Shown: positions 33,842-42,881, counted from the stretch's first letter. The stretch: 64,000 nucleotides of DNA from Oscillibacter sp. (GCA_017446225.1 JAFSRH010000048.1:1-64000); one strand, 5' to 3'. Notes: generated from the letters alone by a model not told the origin. Program-made: numbers and translations.

Positions 33842-33888
33842 AGAAAATCATACAGCCTCTGCGCGCAATGGAGGAGGAATCGCGGATC

Positions 33889-35076
33889 ATGAGAATTTAC
33901 GCCGACAACGCGGCCACCACACAGCCCAGCCACGCCGCAATAGAAGCAATGTTGCCCCTTCTGTGGGAGGGGTACGGAAACCCGTCAAGCCTCTACACTT
34001 TCGGCCAGCGGGCCAAAGAGGCACTGGAACAGGCCCGGGCGGACATTGCGGAAGTAATCCGCGCCGACCCGAAGGAGCTTGTCTTTACTTCCGGCGGAAG
34101 CGAGGCCGACAATCAGGCGATTCTATCCGCCGCCGAACTCGGACGAAAAGCCGGAAAGCGTCATATCATCTCCACGGCCTTTGAACACCACGCCGTACTG
34201 CATACGCTCAACAAACTGGAAAAAGACGGCTTTACGCTGACATTGCTGGACGTGCACGAAAACGGGATGGTCCGCCCGGAAGAGCTGGAAGCGGCCATTG
34301 GTGACGATACCTGTCTTGTGACGATCATGTCGGCCAACAATGAAATCGGGACGGTTCAGCCGGTCCGGGAATTGGGCGCCATTTGCGCGAAACACGCCGT
34401 CCTGTTCCATACCGATGCCGTACAGGCCGTGGGACATCTGCCCGTGGACGTAAAAGCGGACCATATCGACTTGCTGTCCGCTTCCGCGCACAAATTCCAC
34501 GGCCCGAAAGGCGTGGGGTTCCTGTACGCGCGAAAGGGAGTACGCCTGACGAATCTGATTGAGGGCGGCGCGCAGGAAAACGGCAGGCGGGGCGGTACGG
34601 AAAACGTCCCGGGGATTGTGGGCATGGCAACGGCCCTGAAGGAATCCGCCGCGCGCATGGCCGAAAACGCCGAACGTATAAGCGCTTTACGGGACCGTCT
34701 GATAGAGGGGTTACGGGAAATCCCCCATTCGGCTTTGAACGGGGATTCCGTACGCCGTCTCCCGGGGAACGTCAACTTCTGTTTCGAAGGAATCGAAGGA
34801 GAGTCCCTGTTGCTTCTGCTGGACGACCGGGGGATTTGCGCCTCTTCCGGGAGCGCGTGTACGTCCGGGTCTCTGGACCCAAGCCACGTACTGCTGGCCA
34901 TTGGACGCGTACACGATGTGGCGCACGGCTCCTTACGGCTCAGTCTCGGGGAGGACGCCACGGAGGAAGAAGTCGAGTATATCATCCGGAACGTCAAGGA
35001 AGTGGTGGCGTATTTGCGCGGCTTCTCTCCGGTGTGGAGGGATTTAATGAGCGGCAAGGCACAATTTATTCTGTGA
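33889..35076 (+). CDS. nifS: cysteine desulfurase (NifS/IscS family)
   Basis: This 395-residue PLP enzyme removes sulfur from cysteine for Fe-S cluster assembly. Motifs: YADNAATTQPS at the start, HTDAVQAVGH with the PLP aspartate, Schiff-base lysine in SASAHKFHGPKG (about residue 204), and the active-site Cys in CASSGSACTSGSLDPSH (about 325-330). The first ATG of the open frame (33868) lacks a ribosome-binding site; 33889 follows GGAGGAGGA. The scaffold gene nifU follows 13 bp later. No IscR regulator is present. Confidence 0.94.
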   Translation: MRIYADNAATTQPSHAAIEAMLPLLWEGYGNPSSLYTFGQRAKEALEQARADIAEVIRADPKELVFTSGGSEADNQAILSAAELGRKAGKRHIISTAFEHHAVLHTLNKLEKDGFTLTLLDVHENGMVRPEELEAAIGDDTCLVTIMSANNEIGTVQPVRELGAICAKHAVLFHTDAVQAVGHLPVDVKADHIDLLSASAHKFHGPKGVGFLYARKGVRLTNLIEGGAQENGRRGGTENVPGIVGMATALKESAARMAENAERISALRDRLIEGLREIPHSALNGDSVRRLPGNVNFCFEGIEGESLLLLLDDRGICASSGSACTSGSLDPSHVLLAIGRVHDVAHGSLRLSLGEDATEEEVEYIIRNVKEVVAYLRGFSPVWRDLMSGKAQFIL

Positions 35077-35089
35077 GGAGGCCGGAATT

Positions 35090-35476
35090 ATGGCGTTGTA
35101 CAGTGAAAAGGTCATGGACCATTTCCGCAATCCCCGGAACGTGGGCGTCATTGAGGACGCCGATGGCGTGGGAGAGGTGGGAAACGCGAAGTGCGGCGAT
35201 ATTATGAAAATGTACCTGAAAATCAGGGACGATGTCGTCACGGACGTAAAATTCGAGACGTTCGGCTGTGGGAGCGCGATTGCGTCCAGCTCCATGGCCA
35301 CGGAACTGATTAAGGGGAAACCCGTGTCGGAGGCGATGAAACTGACCAACAAGGCGGTCGCGGAGGCGCTGGACGGTCTGCCCGCCTATAAAATGCACTG
35401 TTCCGTTCTGGCGGAAGAAGCGATTCAGTCGGCCTTGACGGATTATTACAGCAGACATCCGGAAAAACGCGAATAA
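35090..35476 (+). CDS. nifU: Fe-S cluster assembly scaffold IscU/NifU
   Basis: This 128-residue scaffold assembles Fe-S clusters from sulfur delivered by NifS. Three ligand cysteines are in place (NAKCGD about 38, FGCGSAIASSS about 62, MHCSVLAEEA about 105), with the start YSEKVMDHFRNPRNVG. It corresponds to the N-terminal NifU domain only, as in clostridial NifSU pairs. GAGGAGG precedes the ATG. Confidence 0.94.
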   Translation: MALYSEKVMDHFRNPRNVGVIEDADGVGEVGNAKCGDIMKMYLKIRDDVVTDVKFETFGCGSAIASSSMATELIKGKPVSEAMKLTNKAVAEALDGLPAYKMHCSVLAEEAIQSALTDYYSRHPEKRE

Positions 35477-35482
35477 CGCTAC

Positions 35483-35522
35483 GGCCGTATTCACAGACTT
35501 GCGATGTTCTGTGAATACGGCC
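35483..35522. terminator. long perfect hairpin between convergent genes
   Basis: A 15-bp perfect stem (GGCCGTATTCACAGA with its complement at 35508-35522) has a 10-nt loop. It separates nifU from the convergent HAD phosphatase gene. No U-run. Confidence 0.65.
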
Positions 35523-35534
35523 TCCGCTGACGGT

Positions 35535-36353
35535 TCAGGGCAGAAAACGCGCTATGATTTCGGCAACGCCGTCATGATTGTTGTCGCGCTCCGTGACGTA
35601 GTCCGCGACCGCTTTCAGTTCCGGGATGGCGTTCGACATGGCCGCGCCGATACCGGCGGTACGAATCATATCCACGTCGTTGGCTTCGTCCCCCGCCGCT
35701 ACGGAATTTTTCAGCGGGACGTTTAACAGTTCGCACAGTTTTTCGATCCCCTGTCCCTTGTTGACCCCCGCCGGCACGATTTCCAGAAAATAGCGGTCGG
35801 AGAAATAACTGTCCAGATGTCCGGCCATGCGCTCCCGGACCCACTCCCGCAAGGCTCCCGTACGCTCTTGGCCGTTGATATCAATGGCCAGCGCCTTTAC
35901 CGGCATTTCCGACAGGTCGCGCCGCACATCCCGAATGACGCGATAGGCAAGCTGTATCCGGTCACAGTAACGTTTGGCAATTTCCGGGTCATTATGCGCC
36001 TCTATGACCACGTCCTCCCGGTCGTAGGTCTGGATATACACGCCGCGCCGGTTGGCCTCGTCAAACACGGCGTACAAGTCTTCCGGCGACATGGTCCGGC
36101 GGAAAATCTGCCGCCCGTTCGTGAAATCGTAAATGACGGCGCCGTTATAGGCAATGGCGTAACATCCGGGGCCGTCCAGTCCGAGATGGGCGGCCTGTGC
36201 CATGACGCTTTTCAAGGGGCGTCCGGAGGCAATCACCAGACGGTGTCCCCGGGCAACGGCGGATTCCATGGCCGTCCGGTTGCCGTCCGTCAGTTCCTTG
36301 CGGTCGTTTAAGAGCGTGCCGTCCAAGTCCAGAAACAAAATTTTGGATTCCAT
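35535..36353 (-). CDS. Cof-type HAD-family sugar/nucleotide phosphatase
   Basis: This 272-residue HAD hydrolase has motif I FLDLDGTLLND (about residues 7-17), motif II serine in IASGRPLKS, motif III lysine in GVNKGQGIEKLC (about 199), and motif IV GDEANDVDMI (about 221-230). These proteins dephosphorylate sugar phosphates, flavin or PLP; specificity is unknown. It follows rmlA on the minus strand by 24 bp. Confidence 0.88.
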   Translation of the reverse strand: MESKILFLDLDGTLLNDRKELTDGNRTAMESAVARGHRLVIASGRPLKSVMAQAAHLGLDGPGCYAIAYNGAVIYDFTNGRQIFRRTMSPEDLYAVFDEANRRGVYIQTYDREDVVIEAHNDPEIAKRYCDRIQLAYRVIRDVRRDLSEMPVKALAIDINGQERTGALREWVRERMAGHLDSYFSDRYFLEIVPAGVNKGQGIEKLCELLNVPLKNSVAAGDEANDVDMIRTAGIGAAMSNAIPELKAVADYVTERDNNHDGVAEIIARFLP

Positions 36354-36377
36354 GGCGTTCCTTTCCCGAGGCTTCCG

Positions 36378-37235
36378 TCAGAGGCATTGCAGATACTTCC
36401 CGTAGATGGTCTTTCCGAGTTCGCGGCCCATGTCGTGGACCTGTTCGCGGGGAATCCAGCCTTCCGCGAGCGCGAGTTCTTCCAGACAGCCGATATACCG
36501 TCCGGTGTGCTCCTGTAAGTCCTTAATGGTCTGGGCGGCTTCCAGCAGACTGTCGGCGGTGCCGGCGTCCAGCCACGTGAAGCCCTTTTCCAGCGGGATG
36601 ACCTGTAACTGTCCGCGGCGGAGATATTCAAGGTTTACGTCCGTGATTTCCAGTTCCCCGCGCGCGGACGGTTTCAGGGAACGGGCGATTTCCATGGCCT
36701 GCTGGTCGTAGAAGTACAGGCCGGGAATGATATAGTTGCTTTTGGGATGTTTGGGCTTCTCCTCAATGGAAATGGCCCTGCCGTTTTCGTCAAATTCCAC
36801 GACCCCGAACGGGGACGGATTTTCGACCCAGTACCCGAACACCGTTGCGCCCCTGTTGTTCCGCACGGCTTTTTTAAGGGTGGCTTCCAGCGTCAGGGCA
36901 TAAAAAATATTATCGCCCAGCACAAGGCAGACTTGGTCCCCGCGCGTGAAACTTTCCGCAATCAGAAGGGCGTCCGCAATGCCCCGCGCCACGGGCTGGA
37001 CCGCGTAATAGATGTTCAATCCGAACTGTTTTCCGTTGCCCAAGAGCGCCGAAAACGCGGCCTCCTCCCCGGGCGGGACAATCACGAGAATATCGGAAAT
37101 CCCCGCCTGCATGAGAATGGCGAGCGGGTAATAAATCAGCGGCTTATCGTAGACGGGCAACAACGGCTTGCAGACCGGTTTTGTCATAGGATAGAGGCGG
37201 GTCCCCTTTCCGGCGGCGAGTACGATTCCTTTCAT
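36378..37235 (-). CDS. rfbA: glucose-1-phosphate thymidylyltransferase
   Basis: This 285-residue nucleotidyltransferase makes dTDP-glucose, the first step toward dTDP-rhamnose and related wall sugars. Motifs: LAAGKGTRLYPMTKP (residues 6-20), KPLLPVYDKPLIYYPL, LGDNIF (about 109), and EKPKHPKSNYIIPGLYFYD. Length fits RmlA/RfbA. The other rml genes are absent here, so they must lie elsewhere. AGGAGG lies 12 bases before the ATG. Confidence 0.92.
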   Translation of the reverse strand: MKGIVLAAGKGTRLYPMTKPVCKPLLPVYDKPLIYYPLAILMQAGISDILVIVPPGEEAAFSALLGNGKQFGLNIYYAVQPVARGIADALLIAESFTRGDQVCLVLGDNIFYALTLEATLKKAVRNNRGATVFGYWVENPSPFGVVEFDENGRAISIEEKPKHPKSNYIIPGLYFYDQQAMEIARSLKPSARGELEITDVNLEYLRRGQLQVIPLEKGFTWLDAGTADSLLEAAQTIKDLQEHTGRYIGCLEELALAEGWIPREQVHDMGRELGKTIYGKYLQCL

Positions 37236-37271
37236 AAAACGGCTTGTCCTCCTGTGTGATAAATTTAACGG

Positions 37272-37760
37272 TCACCCAATGATGTTGCTGACGGAGCTTG
37301 TCAGGAATGTTACGATGAATCCGGCGACAACCAACCCGGAGAAGATGGAAAAGAACGCGTTTTTCAGGCGCATATTGAGAAACGCGGCGACCAGCGCGCC
37401 GGTCCAGCCGCCGGTCCCGGGCAACGGAAGCGCCACGAAGAGGAACAGGCCAAAGTAACGGTACTTTAACACGGTCCGGCCCTTGAGATGGGCTTTCCGT
37501 TCGAGTCGGTCAATGAAATTCCCGAGAGCCGGGAACGTGGCGCGCAACCATTGAAAAATCTGGCGGATATAGACAATAATCAGCGGGACGGGGAGCATAT
37601 TCCCCAGAACGCACACGGCCCACGCTTTGAGCGGGTGCAGGCCAAGGCCTACCCCGAAAGGGATTCCGCCCCGCAGTTCCAGTACAGGAATCATGGAGAC
37701 CAACGCCGCCGCGATCATTTTTCCAAATTCGGTGCTTTCCAAAGACGGGAGATACTCCAC
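37272..37760 (-). CDS. small multidrug export (COG2426) membrane protein
   Basis: This 162-residue protein has four or five hydrophobic segments and the family-typical ALVSMIPVLELRGGIPFGVGLG (given in part) and ALPLPGTGGWTGALVAAFL. It belongs to the Sm_multidrug_ex/DedA-like group; the drug export label comes from early annotation and is weak. It starts at GTG 37760 after GAGGTG. Confidence 0.85.
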   Translation of the reverse strand: MEYLPSLESTEFGKMIAAALVSMIPVLELRGGIPFGVGLGLHPLKAWAVCVLGNMLPVPLIIVYIRQIFQWLRATFPALGNFIDRLERKAHLKGRTVLKYRYFGLFLFVALPLPGTGGWTGALVAAFLNMRLKNAFFSIFSGLVVAGFIVTFLTSSVSNIIG

Positions 37761-37799
37761 GATACGTTCACCTCTTGATAGGGTCTTTTGTACAGCGTT

Positions 37800-38288
37800 T
37801 CAAGCGGACGCGCCGCGCGATGTTTTCCGTACCAGAAAAAAGGACAGGGAAACCAGCCCGCAGCCGACCGTCACGCCCCACGTATCCAGCGCCACGTCAA
37901 AAACGCTTGGGGCACGCCCCGCCGAAAAATTCTGGTGAAACTCGTCCAGCGCCGCGCAGAGCATACCCGTCACGATTGCGCACGGCACGGCGGGAAATCG
38001 TTTCTGGTACGTGGAAAGTCCGCGCAGTCCACAGCCTAAAAGAAAGTAAAGGGTAAAGTGCGCCAGTTTGCGAAGGAGGACATGCAGAGAGAACGAGGCG
38101 TTGAGCGCGGAAAGCGCCGGAAATACGGACAGGAGCCAGTTTAGAAGCCGTAGACTCAAAGAGCCGGACACCCGGGCGTCCTGAGAGGAAAAGAAAAACG
38201 TGAACAGAAGCGGCAAAACCGTCAAGCCTATCCATAACGCCAGCGGCGGGACATTATACGTCAGCGAATGGTTCGCGCGTTTTTTCAA
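37800..38288 (-). CDS. VanZ-family membrane protein
   Basis: This 162-residue protein has four hydrophobic segments and a VanZ-like core (LRKLAHFTLYFLLGCGLRGL, VTGMLCAALDEFHQNFSAGRAPSVFDVALDTWG, read in part). VanZ homologues are common in Firmicutes and mostly unrelated to glycopeptide resistance. The start is TTG 38288, supported by GAGGTG. It follows glmM by 28 bp on the same strand. Confidence 0.85.
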   Translation of the reverse strand: MKKRANHSLTYNVPPLALWIGLTVLPLLFTFFFSSQDARVSGSLSLRLLNWLLSVFPALSALNASFSLHVLLRKLAHFTLYFLLGCGLRGLSTYQKRFPAVPCAIVTGMLCAALDEFHQNFSAGRAPSVFDVALDTWGVTVGCGLVSLSFFLVRKTSRGASA

Positions 38289-38316
38289 AGCAACACCTCA
38301 CCCTTTCCGGGCACGT

Positions 38317-39720
38317 TCACTCCGTTTCCCCGGAGGCGACAGCGTACCCTTGCTTTTTAATCACTTTCACCACGTCATTGACATATTGCCAGCACAAGGC
38401 CCCGGTTTCGGCCTCCACCATGACGCGTACCAGCGGTTCCGTACCCGATTCGCGGACCAGAATCCGTCCGCTGTCCCCGAGCGCCTCTTCCACTTTGCGT
38501 ACGCTCTCAAGCACGGCCTCATCCGCCATGGCCGCGGCCTTGTCGTACACTTCCACGTTGACAAGGAGCTGTGGATAAATCGTCAGGCCCTCGCTGAGTT
38601 TGCTCATGGGGCAGTTTTTCGCGCACAGTACCTCCATCATCTTCAGGGAGGTTAAAATTCCGTCCCCGGTGTTGGCGTACTTGGTAAAGATGATGTGCCC
38701 GGACTGCTCCCCGCCCAGACGGCAGTTGTGCTTGGCCATGTAGTCGTACACGTACTTGTCGCCCACGGCGGTTTTTACATAGCCGATTCCGGCGGCGTCA
38801 AGGGCCTTGTAGAGTCCGAAATTGCTCATGACCGTTGTCACGATGGTGTTGACAAGGAGCTTCCCGCGTTCTTTCATATACTTTCCGTAGATATAAAGGA
38901 TGTGGTCCCCGGTGATGACCTGACCCTTTTCGTCCACGCACAGACAGCGGTCGGCGTCCCCGTCATAGGCAAAGCCCGCGTCGCACTGGCGTTCCACCAC
39001 GAAGCGTTGCAGGCCCTCCAAATGCGTGGAGCCGGCGTTTTCGTTGATGTTCAGGCCATTGGGTTCGGCGTTGATGACCAGCGTTTTCGCGCCGAGCGCC
39101 TCAAAGACGGCTCTTGCCTCCTCCCACGCCGCGCCGTTGGCGCAGTCCAGCGCGATGGTCTTGCCTTTAAAGGAGTACATCCCCAGCGAGATGAGGTAGC
39201 CCATGTAACGGTTCCGGCCGCTGGTATAGTCCACCGTACGCCCGATTTTATCCCGCAGGGCAAAGGGAATTTCGACCCATGTCCGGCCGAACGCCTCCAC
39301 GGAGCCGTCAAGATAGGCTTCCACAAGCAAAATGGTGTCCTCATCCATTTTTTCCCCGTGGCTGTTGAGCAGTTTAATGCCGTTGTCCTGATAGGGGTTG
39401 TGGGACGCGGAAATCATGATTCCACAATCGAAGGTGTCCACACGGCAGATGTACGATACGGAGGGCGTGGTCGTGACGTGGAGCAGATAGGCGTCCGCGC
39501 CGGAGGCAATCAGTCCGGCCACAAGGGAGGCCTCAAACATATAGGACGACCGCCGGGTATCTTTTCCAATGACAATGCGCACGTTATCGGATTCGCCCGC
39601 GCGCCGTTTGTGTTCGCCGAAGTACCAGCCTAAAAACCGTCCGATTCGATAGGCATGGTCCGCGGTCAGGGTTTTATTGGCCTCTCCACGGAAGCCGTCC
39701 GTTCCAAAATACTTGCCCAT
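38317..39720 (-). CDS. glmM: phosphoglucosamine mutase
   Basis: This 467-residue enzyme converts glucosamine 6-phosphate to glucosamine 1-phosphate for peptidoglycan. It starts GKYFGTDGFRGEAN. The phosphoserine loop is ISASHNPYQDNGIK (about residues 100-113), the metal loop is DGDADRC (about 247-253), the sugar loop is GGEQSGHII, and the phosphate loop is RESGTEPLVRVMVEA. It is slightly longer than usual (about 450). The open frame continues upstream, but 39720 is the conserved start. It nearly abuts a GlmU-like acetyltransferase gene (1 bp gap). Confidence 0.94.
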   Translation of the reverse strand: MGKYFGTDGFRGEANKTLTADHAYRIGRFLGWYFGEHKRRAGESDNVRIVIGKDTRRSSYMFEASLVAGLIASGADAYLLHVTTTPSVSYICRVDTFDCGIMISASHNPYQDNGIKLLNSHGEKMDEDTILLVEAYLDGSVEAFGRTWVEIPFALRDKIGRTVDYTSGRNRYMGYLISLGMYSFKGKTIALDCANGAAWEEARAVFEALGAKTLVINAEPNGLNINENAGSTHLEGLQRFVVERQCDAGFAYDGDADRCLCVDEKGQVITGDHILYIYGKYMKERGKLLVNTIVTTVMSNFGLYKALDAAGIGYVKTAVGDKYVYDYMAKHNCRLGGEQSGHIIFTKYANTGDGILTSLKMMEVLCAKNCPMSKLSEGLTIYPQLLVNVEVYDKAAAMADEAVLESVRKVEEALGDSGRILVRESGTEPLVRVMVEAETGALCWQYVNDVVKVIKKQGYAVASGETE

Positions 39721-39721
39721 T

Positions 39722-40402
39722 TCAGGAAATCCCCCATTCTTTCTTTCTCCGGACAATGACGCCGCCGGTCTTGACAATGCTGTCGGCGGGAATGACGCCG
39801 CGCACGCAACTGACCGGATAAACGCTGACACGGCGCCCTAAAACGCAACCCGGATTCAGCACGGAGTTACACCCGACTTCCACGCAGTCCCCTAAAATGG
39901 CCCCGAACTTTTTTAAGCCGGTTTCCATGGGCGGGTCCGTCTTGACCGTGACCAGCGTTTTGTCGCTCTTGACGTTGCTGGTAATGCTTCCGGCCCCCAT
40001 GTGGGCGCGGTAGCCGAGGATACTGTCGCCCACATAGTTATAATGCGGCGTCTGGACTTTGTCGAAGAGGATCACGTTTTTGAGTTCCACGGAGTTGCCG
40101 ACCACGCACCCCGCGCCGACCAGCGCGGAGCCGCGCACAAACGCGCCGTGACGGACTTCCGTCTCCGGCCCGATGATACACGGTCCGCCCAGAAACGCGG
40201 TCGGGGCTACGACCGCCGTCCTGTGTACCCAGACGGACGGGGACACCTCCTGATAGTCCGGGCCGAGCGAGGAAGCCAGCGACAAAATAAACGTGCTGAT
40301 TTCGGGCAGAGCCTCCCACGGAAAGACGCGCTTTTCCAACAGCGGGGCGGCGAGAGTATGAGACAGGTCCAGAAGCGCGGGAACCGTGCAAAAATCGCGC
40401 AT
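39722..40402 (-). CDS. GlmU C-terminal-like left-handed beta-helix acetyltransferase
   Basis: This 226-residue protein has hexapeptide repeats and the GlmU-like segment HYNYVGDSILGYRAHMGAGSITSN (quoted in part: HYNYVGDS, GAGSITSN). There is no pyrophosphorylase (N-terminal) domain. Directly before glmM, it may acetylate glucosamine 1-phosphate or act on a related sugar phosphate. The start at 40402 has AAGGAG 13 bases upstream, somewhat far, so a slightly earlier start is possible. A promoter lies about 85 bp upstream. Confidence 0.78.
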   Translation of the reverse strand: MRDFCTVPALLDLSHTLAAPLLEKRVFPWEALPEISTFILSLASSLGPDYQEVSPSVWVHRTAVVAPTAFLGGPCIIGPETEVRHGAFVRGSALVGAGCVVGNSVELKNVILFDKVQTPHYNYVGDSILGYRAHMGAGSITSNVKSDKTLVTVKTDPPMETGLKKFGAILGDCVEVGCNSVLNPGCVLGRRVSVYPVSCVRGVIPADSIVKTGGVIVRRKKEWGIS

Positions 40403-40482
40403 AGCGGCAATCAAACTCCTTTCGGGAACGTGTAAAAGCCTCCGCGCGGGCGCGCGGCGGAAACAGATAAAAAGCGATACGT

Positions 40483-40496
40483 TTGTAGTATACAAC
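40483..40496. repeat. 14-bp TTGTAGTATACAAC inverted repeat over a promoter
   Basis: TTGTA-GTA-TACAA is an inverted repeat overlapping the -10 box of the acetyltransferase-glmM promoter. The identical 14 bp recur at 43492-43505. Confidence 0.6.
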
Positions 40497-40515
40497 GCCG
40501 GAAGCAAGATAGCAA
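40487..40515 (-). promoter_or_regulatory. promoter of the GlmU-like/glmM operon
   Basis: On the minus strand TTGCTA (40515-40510), 17 bp, TATACT (40492-40487). Confidence 0.75.
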
Positions 40516-40534
40516 GTGAAAATTTTACACATCC

Positions 40535-41278
40535 TCAGCCCAAAGCCACGTCAAGCGCCATCATCAGCAGAAACCCGGACAGATATCCGCAGGTCCCGGC
40601 ACGGCTTTGGGCTTGCGGGGTCAGTTCCTCCACGGTGACGTAGAGCATGGCCCCGGCGGCGAAACTCAACAGCCAAGGCATCAGCGGTTCGGCCAGTTCC
40701 GCCGCGCACACCGTCAGAAGTCCGAAGAGCGGTTCCACGGCGCCGGAGAGGGCGCCGTACAAAAACGCCCGCGCCCGGCTTCCGCCTTCCTGACACATGG
40801 GCAGAGAAACCGCCGCGCCTTCCGGGAAGTTTTGGATTCCGATTCCGAGCGCGAGAGCCGCCGCGCCCGCCGCCGAACCGGTCCGCGCCGAGAGCGCGCA
40901 GGCCAGCCCGACCGCCATGCCTTCCGGGATATTGTGCAAGGTAATCGCGGTCATTAAAAGCGTACTCTGCCGCCGCGCGCCGTCCCATTGGGGCAAAAGG
41001 GCGTCCAGCGCAATCAGAAACGCCGCGCCGGAGAGTATCCCCAAGCTGGGGGGAACCCATACCGGAAAGACGTTTTGGGCCTCCGCCTGTTCCATCGCGG
41101 GCAGTAACAGGCTCCAGACGGACGCGGCCGTCATGACGCCCCCCGCGAAACCGAGCGTTATTTTTTGTAATCGCGGGTGAGTGTCCCCGGGCAGACAAAA
41201 GACCATTGCGGCCCCGAAAGTCGTCATCAGAAATGTAAAGCCCGTACCCAAAGCGGCCCGGCAGAGCGCCAGCGGCAT
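40535..41278 (-). CDS. ZIP-family metal transporter
   Basis: This 247-residue protein has eight predicted membrane segments. Helix 4 carries the metal-binding HNIPEGMAVGLA (about residues 122-133) and helix 5 GIQNFPEGAAVSLPM (about 155-169), the two signature sites of ZIP transporters such as ZupT. It should import zinc, iron or manganese. The ATG at 41278 follows GGGAGGGG; the TTG upstream at 41302 would place the ribosome-binding site inside the gene. Confidence 0.9.
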   Translation of the reverse strand: MPLALCRAALGTGFTFLMTTFGAAMVFCLPGDTHPRLQKITLGFAGGVMTAASVWSLLLPAMEQAEAQNVFPVWVPPSLGILSGAAFLIALDALLPQWDGARRQSTLLMTAITLHNIPEGMAVGLACALSARTGSAAGAAALALGIGIQNFPEGAAVSLPMCQEGGSRARAFLYGALSGAVEPLFGLLTVCAAELAEPLMPWLLSFAAGAMLYVTVEELTPQAQSRAGTCGYLSGFLLMMALDVALG

Positions 41279-41406
41279 TGCGCACCCCTCCCTGTTCTCC
41301 AATTCGGACGGAAGTCCCGTAGAACAGTATAAGCGGGAGCGCGCCGGGGCGTGACGGAGAAACGCGGACGCCGCGCCGGAACGAATTCCGGTACGGCGTC
41401 TGTTTG

Positions 41407-42843
41407 TTACGTATCAGGCCGCGCTTCCCCGGCCAGCAGGGCTTCCATACGGCTTTGCGCGTCCGCCAAGGCCTCCGTCACTTTTTTGCGTCCGGCCATA
41501 GTTTTCCAGAGTTCCTCCCCCAGAATGTCGCACATTTCCGGCCATTCGGTCAAAGTCGGCACGTACTGACTGTTTTCCATGGCCGCGCATACTTTCTCAA
41601 AATAGGGGTACTCTTTCTGAACGTCCGGGTCCCGCAGGATGGAGTAGCGGCAGGGCGTGACGCCGGCCGTGAGCAGATTCCGTTGAATGTTGGGATGGAC
41701 GAGGTATTCAAGGAGATGTTCGGCCTGTTCGGGGTTGGGGGCGTTCGCGGGAATGCCCAGTCCCCAGACGGTACAAGTCCCGCTGGAATTTGCCTCTTCA
41801 TTGGACGCGGACACGGTCGGAAAGGCAATGTACGTGGCGGCGCTCTTTGCGGAAGGCGTGTACCAGTCGGAGCGGATAAAGCCGGCGGCGGCTTTCCCGC
41901 TGTCAATGGCGGAGATGAATTCCGAATCCGGGAGCGACTTTCCGGTAGCGGTGAGTTCGAGGAAGAAGTTGACGGCGTCCTGAAACTTTTTGGTATAGAT
42001 GGAAGGTTTCCGGTTATGGTCCACGAACCAGCCGTCAAAGCCGCGCAGGATGGGCAGGAAGTCGAGCGTCACGCGGTCCTGATGGGACTGGTGATACGCG
42101 AAACCGATTTCGCCGCGCTGTTTGGCGGCCTTGCACACGGAGAGCAGATGTTGCAGACTCCGTACTCTGTCCGTAGAGCTTCCGGCGGCAATCAGGGATT
42201 GCTTGTTGCACAGAAGCACGCTTGCGTTTCCGTACCACGGCGCGAGGAAGTACGTGCTTCCGTCCGTGCAGATGTCCATGACGGACGGAATAAAGTCACT
42301 GTCGGGCCGGTAGCCCAGCGCGCTGAGACTGGCAAGCGCGCCCGTTTTCCGGAACTCCGCCACGCTGGAACTGTGTACCATCATCAGGTCATAGTCGGCG
42401 GTATTTTGCAAAAGCGCGTCATGAAGTTCGGTTCTGGACAGTTCCCGCACTTCGCAGACAACGTGGTTGCCCGTCTCAAAGGCGGACAGCTCCGCCTTGA
42501 CCGCTTCGGCCCACGGTCCCGACAGGAGCGCGAGCGTCAGGGGCGTTGGCGGTTCCTCCGGCGCGGACGGGATTCCGTCCGGCCCGGACGCCGGTTCGGT
42601 TTCGGCGGCGGCCGCGTCCGGGTCCGTATCGGGCACGGTTTCGGTATCCGCGGCGGAGTTGTCGGGGGTCGTCACTTCGCCGTCCGGGCCGATGACAATG
42701 GCGTTCTGGGTGTCGCCGTCCGTGACAAAAATGGCAGTCGGGCCGTCCGCGCCCCCGATAATTCCGGCGGACTGCTTGCAGGCGGTCAGGGAGCATAGGA
42801 GCGTGAGGCACAACAGACAAAGCGGTATCGTTTTCCTGTTCAT
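41407..42843 (-). CDS. extracellular solute-binding lipoprotein (family 1) with OadB-like motif
   Basis: This 478-residue lipoprotein has lipobox LTAC (Cys22). Right after it comes IIGGADGPTAIFV (residues 28-40), nearly identical to a motif of Na+-pumping decarboxylase beta subunits. An acidic Pro/Thr/Ala linker to about residue 95 leads into a sugar-type binding fold (GNHVVCEVRELSRTELHDALL, SDFIPSVMDICTDGSTYFLAPWYGN, GFIRSDWYTPSAK, VWGLGIPANAPNPEQAEHLLEYLV, read in part). No ABC permease genes are adjacent, so it is an orphan binding protein. The start at 42843 follows GGGAGGAC. Confidence 0.82.
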   Translation of the reverse strand: MNRKTIPLCLLCLTLLCSLTACKQSAGIIGGADGPTAIFVTDGDTQNAIVIGPDGEVTTPDNSAADTETVPDTDPDAAAAETEPASGPDGIPSAPEEPPTPLTLALLSGPWAEAVKAELSAFETGNHVVCEVRELSRTELHDALLQNTADYDLMMVHSSSVAEFRKTGALASLSALGYRPDSDFIPSVMDICTDGSTYFLAPWYGNASVLLCNKQSLIAAGSSTDRVRSLQHLLSVCKAAKQRGEIGFAYHQSHQDRVTLDFLPILRGFDGWFVDHNRKPSIYTKKFQDAVNFFLELTATGKSLPDSEFISAIDSGKAAAGFIRSDWYTPSAKSAATYIAFPTVSASNEEANSSGTCTVWGLGIPANAPNPEQAEHLLEYLVHPNIQRNLLTAGVTPCRYSILRDPDVQKEYPYFEKVCAAMENSQYVPTLTEWPEMCDILGEELWKTMAGRKKVTEALADAQSRMEALLAGEARPDT

Positions 42844-42881
42844 GGGTTCGTCCTCCCGGCAGAAATTTTCAATCCGCGTAC

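Larger units (their letters stand above)
33573..33888. other. divergent intergenic region between the CadC-like gene and nifS
   Basis: It holds the two outward promoters listed separately. The roughly 170-bp GC-rich middle contains no gene or recognisable RNA structure that I can support. Confidence 0.6.

Noticed and set aside
37800..38288. Glycopeptide resistance gene
   Set aside because: VanZ-family proteins are widespread, and no vanHAX genes are present here.
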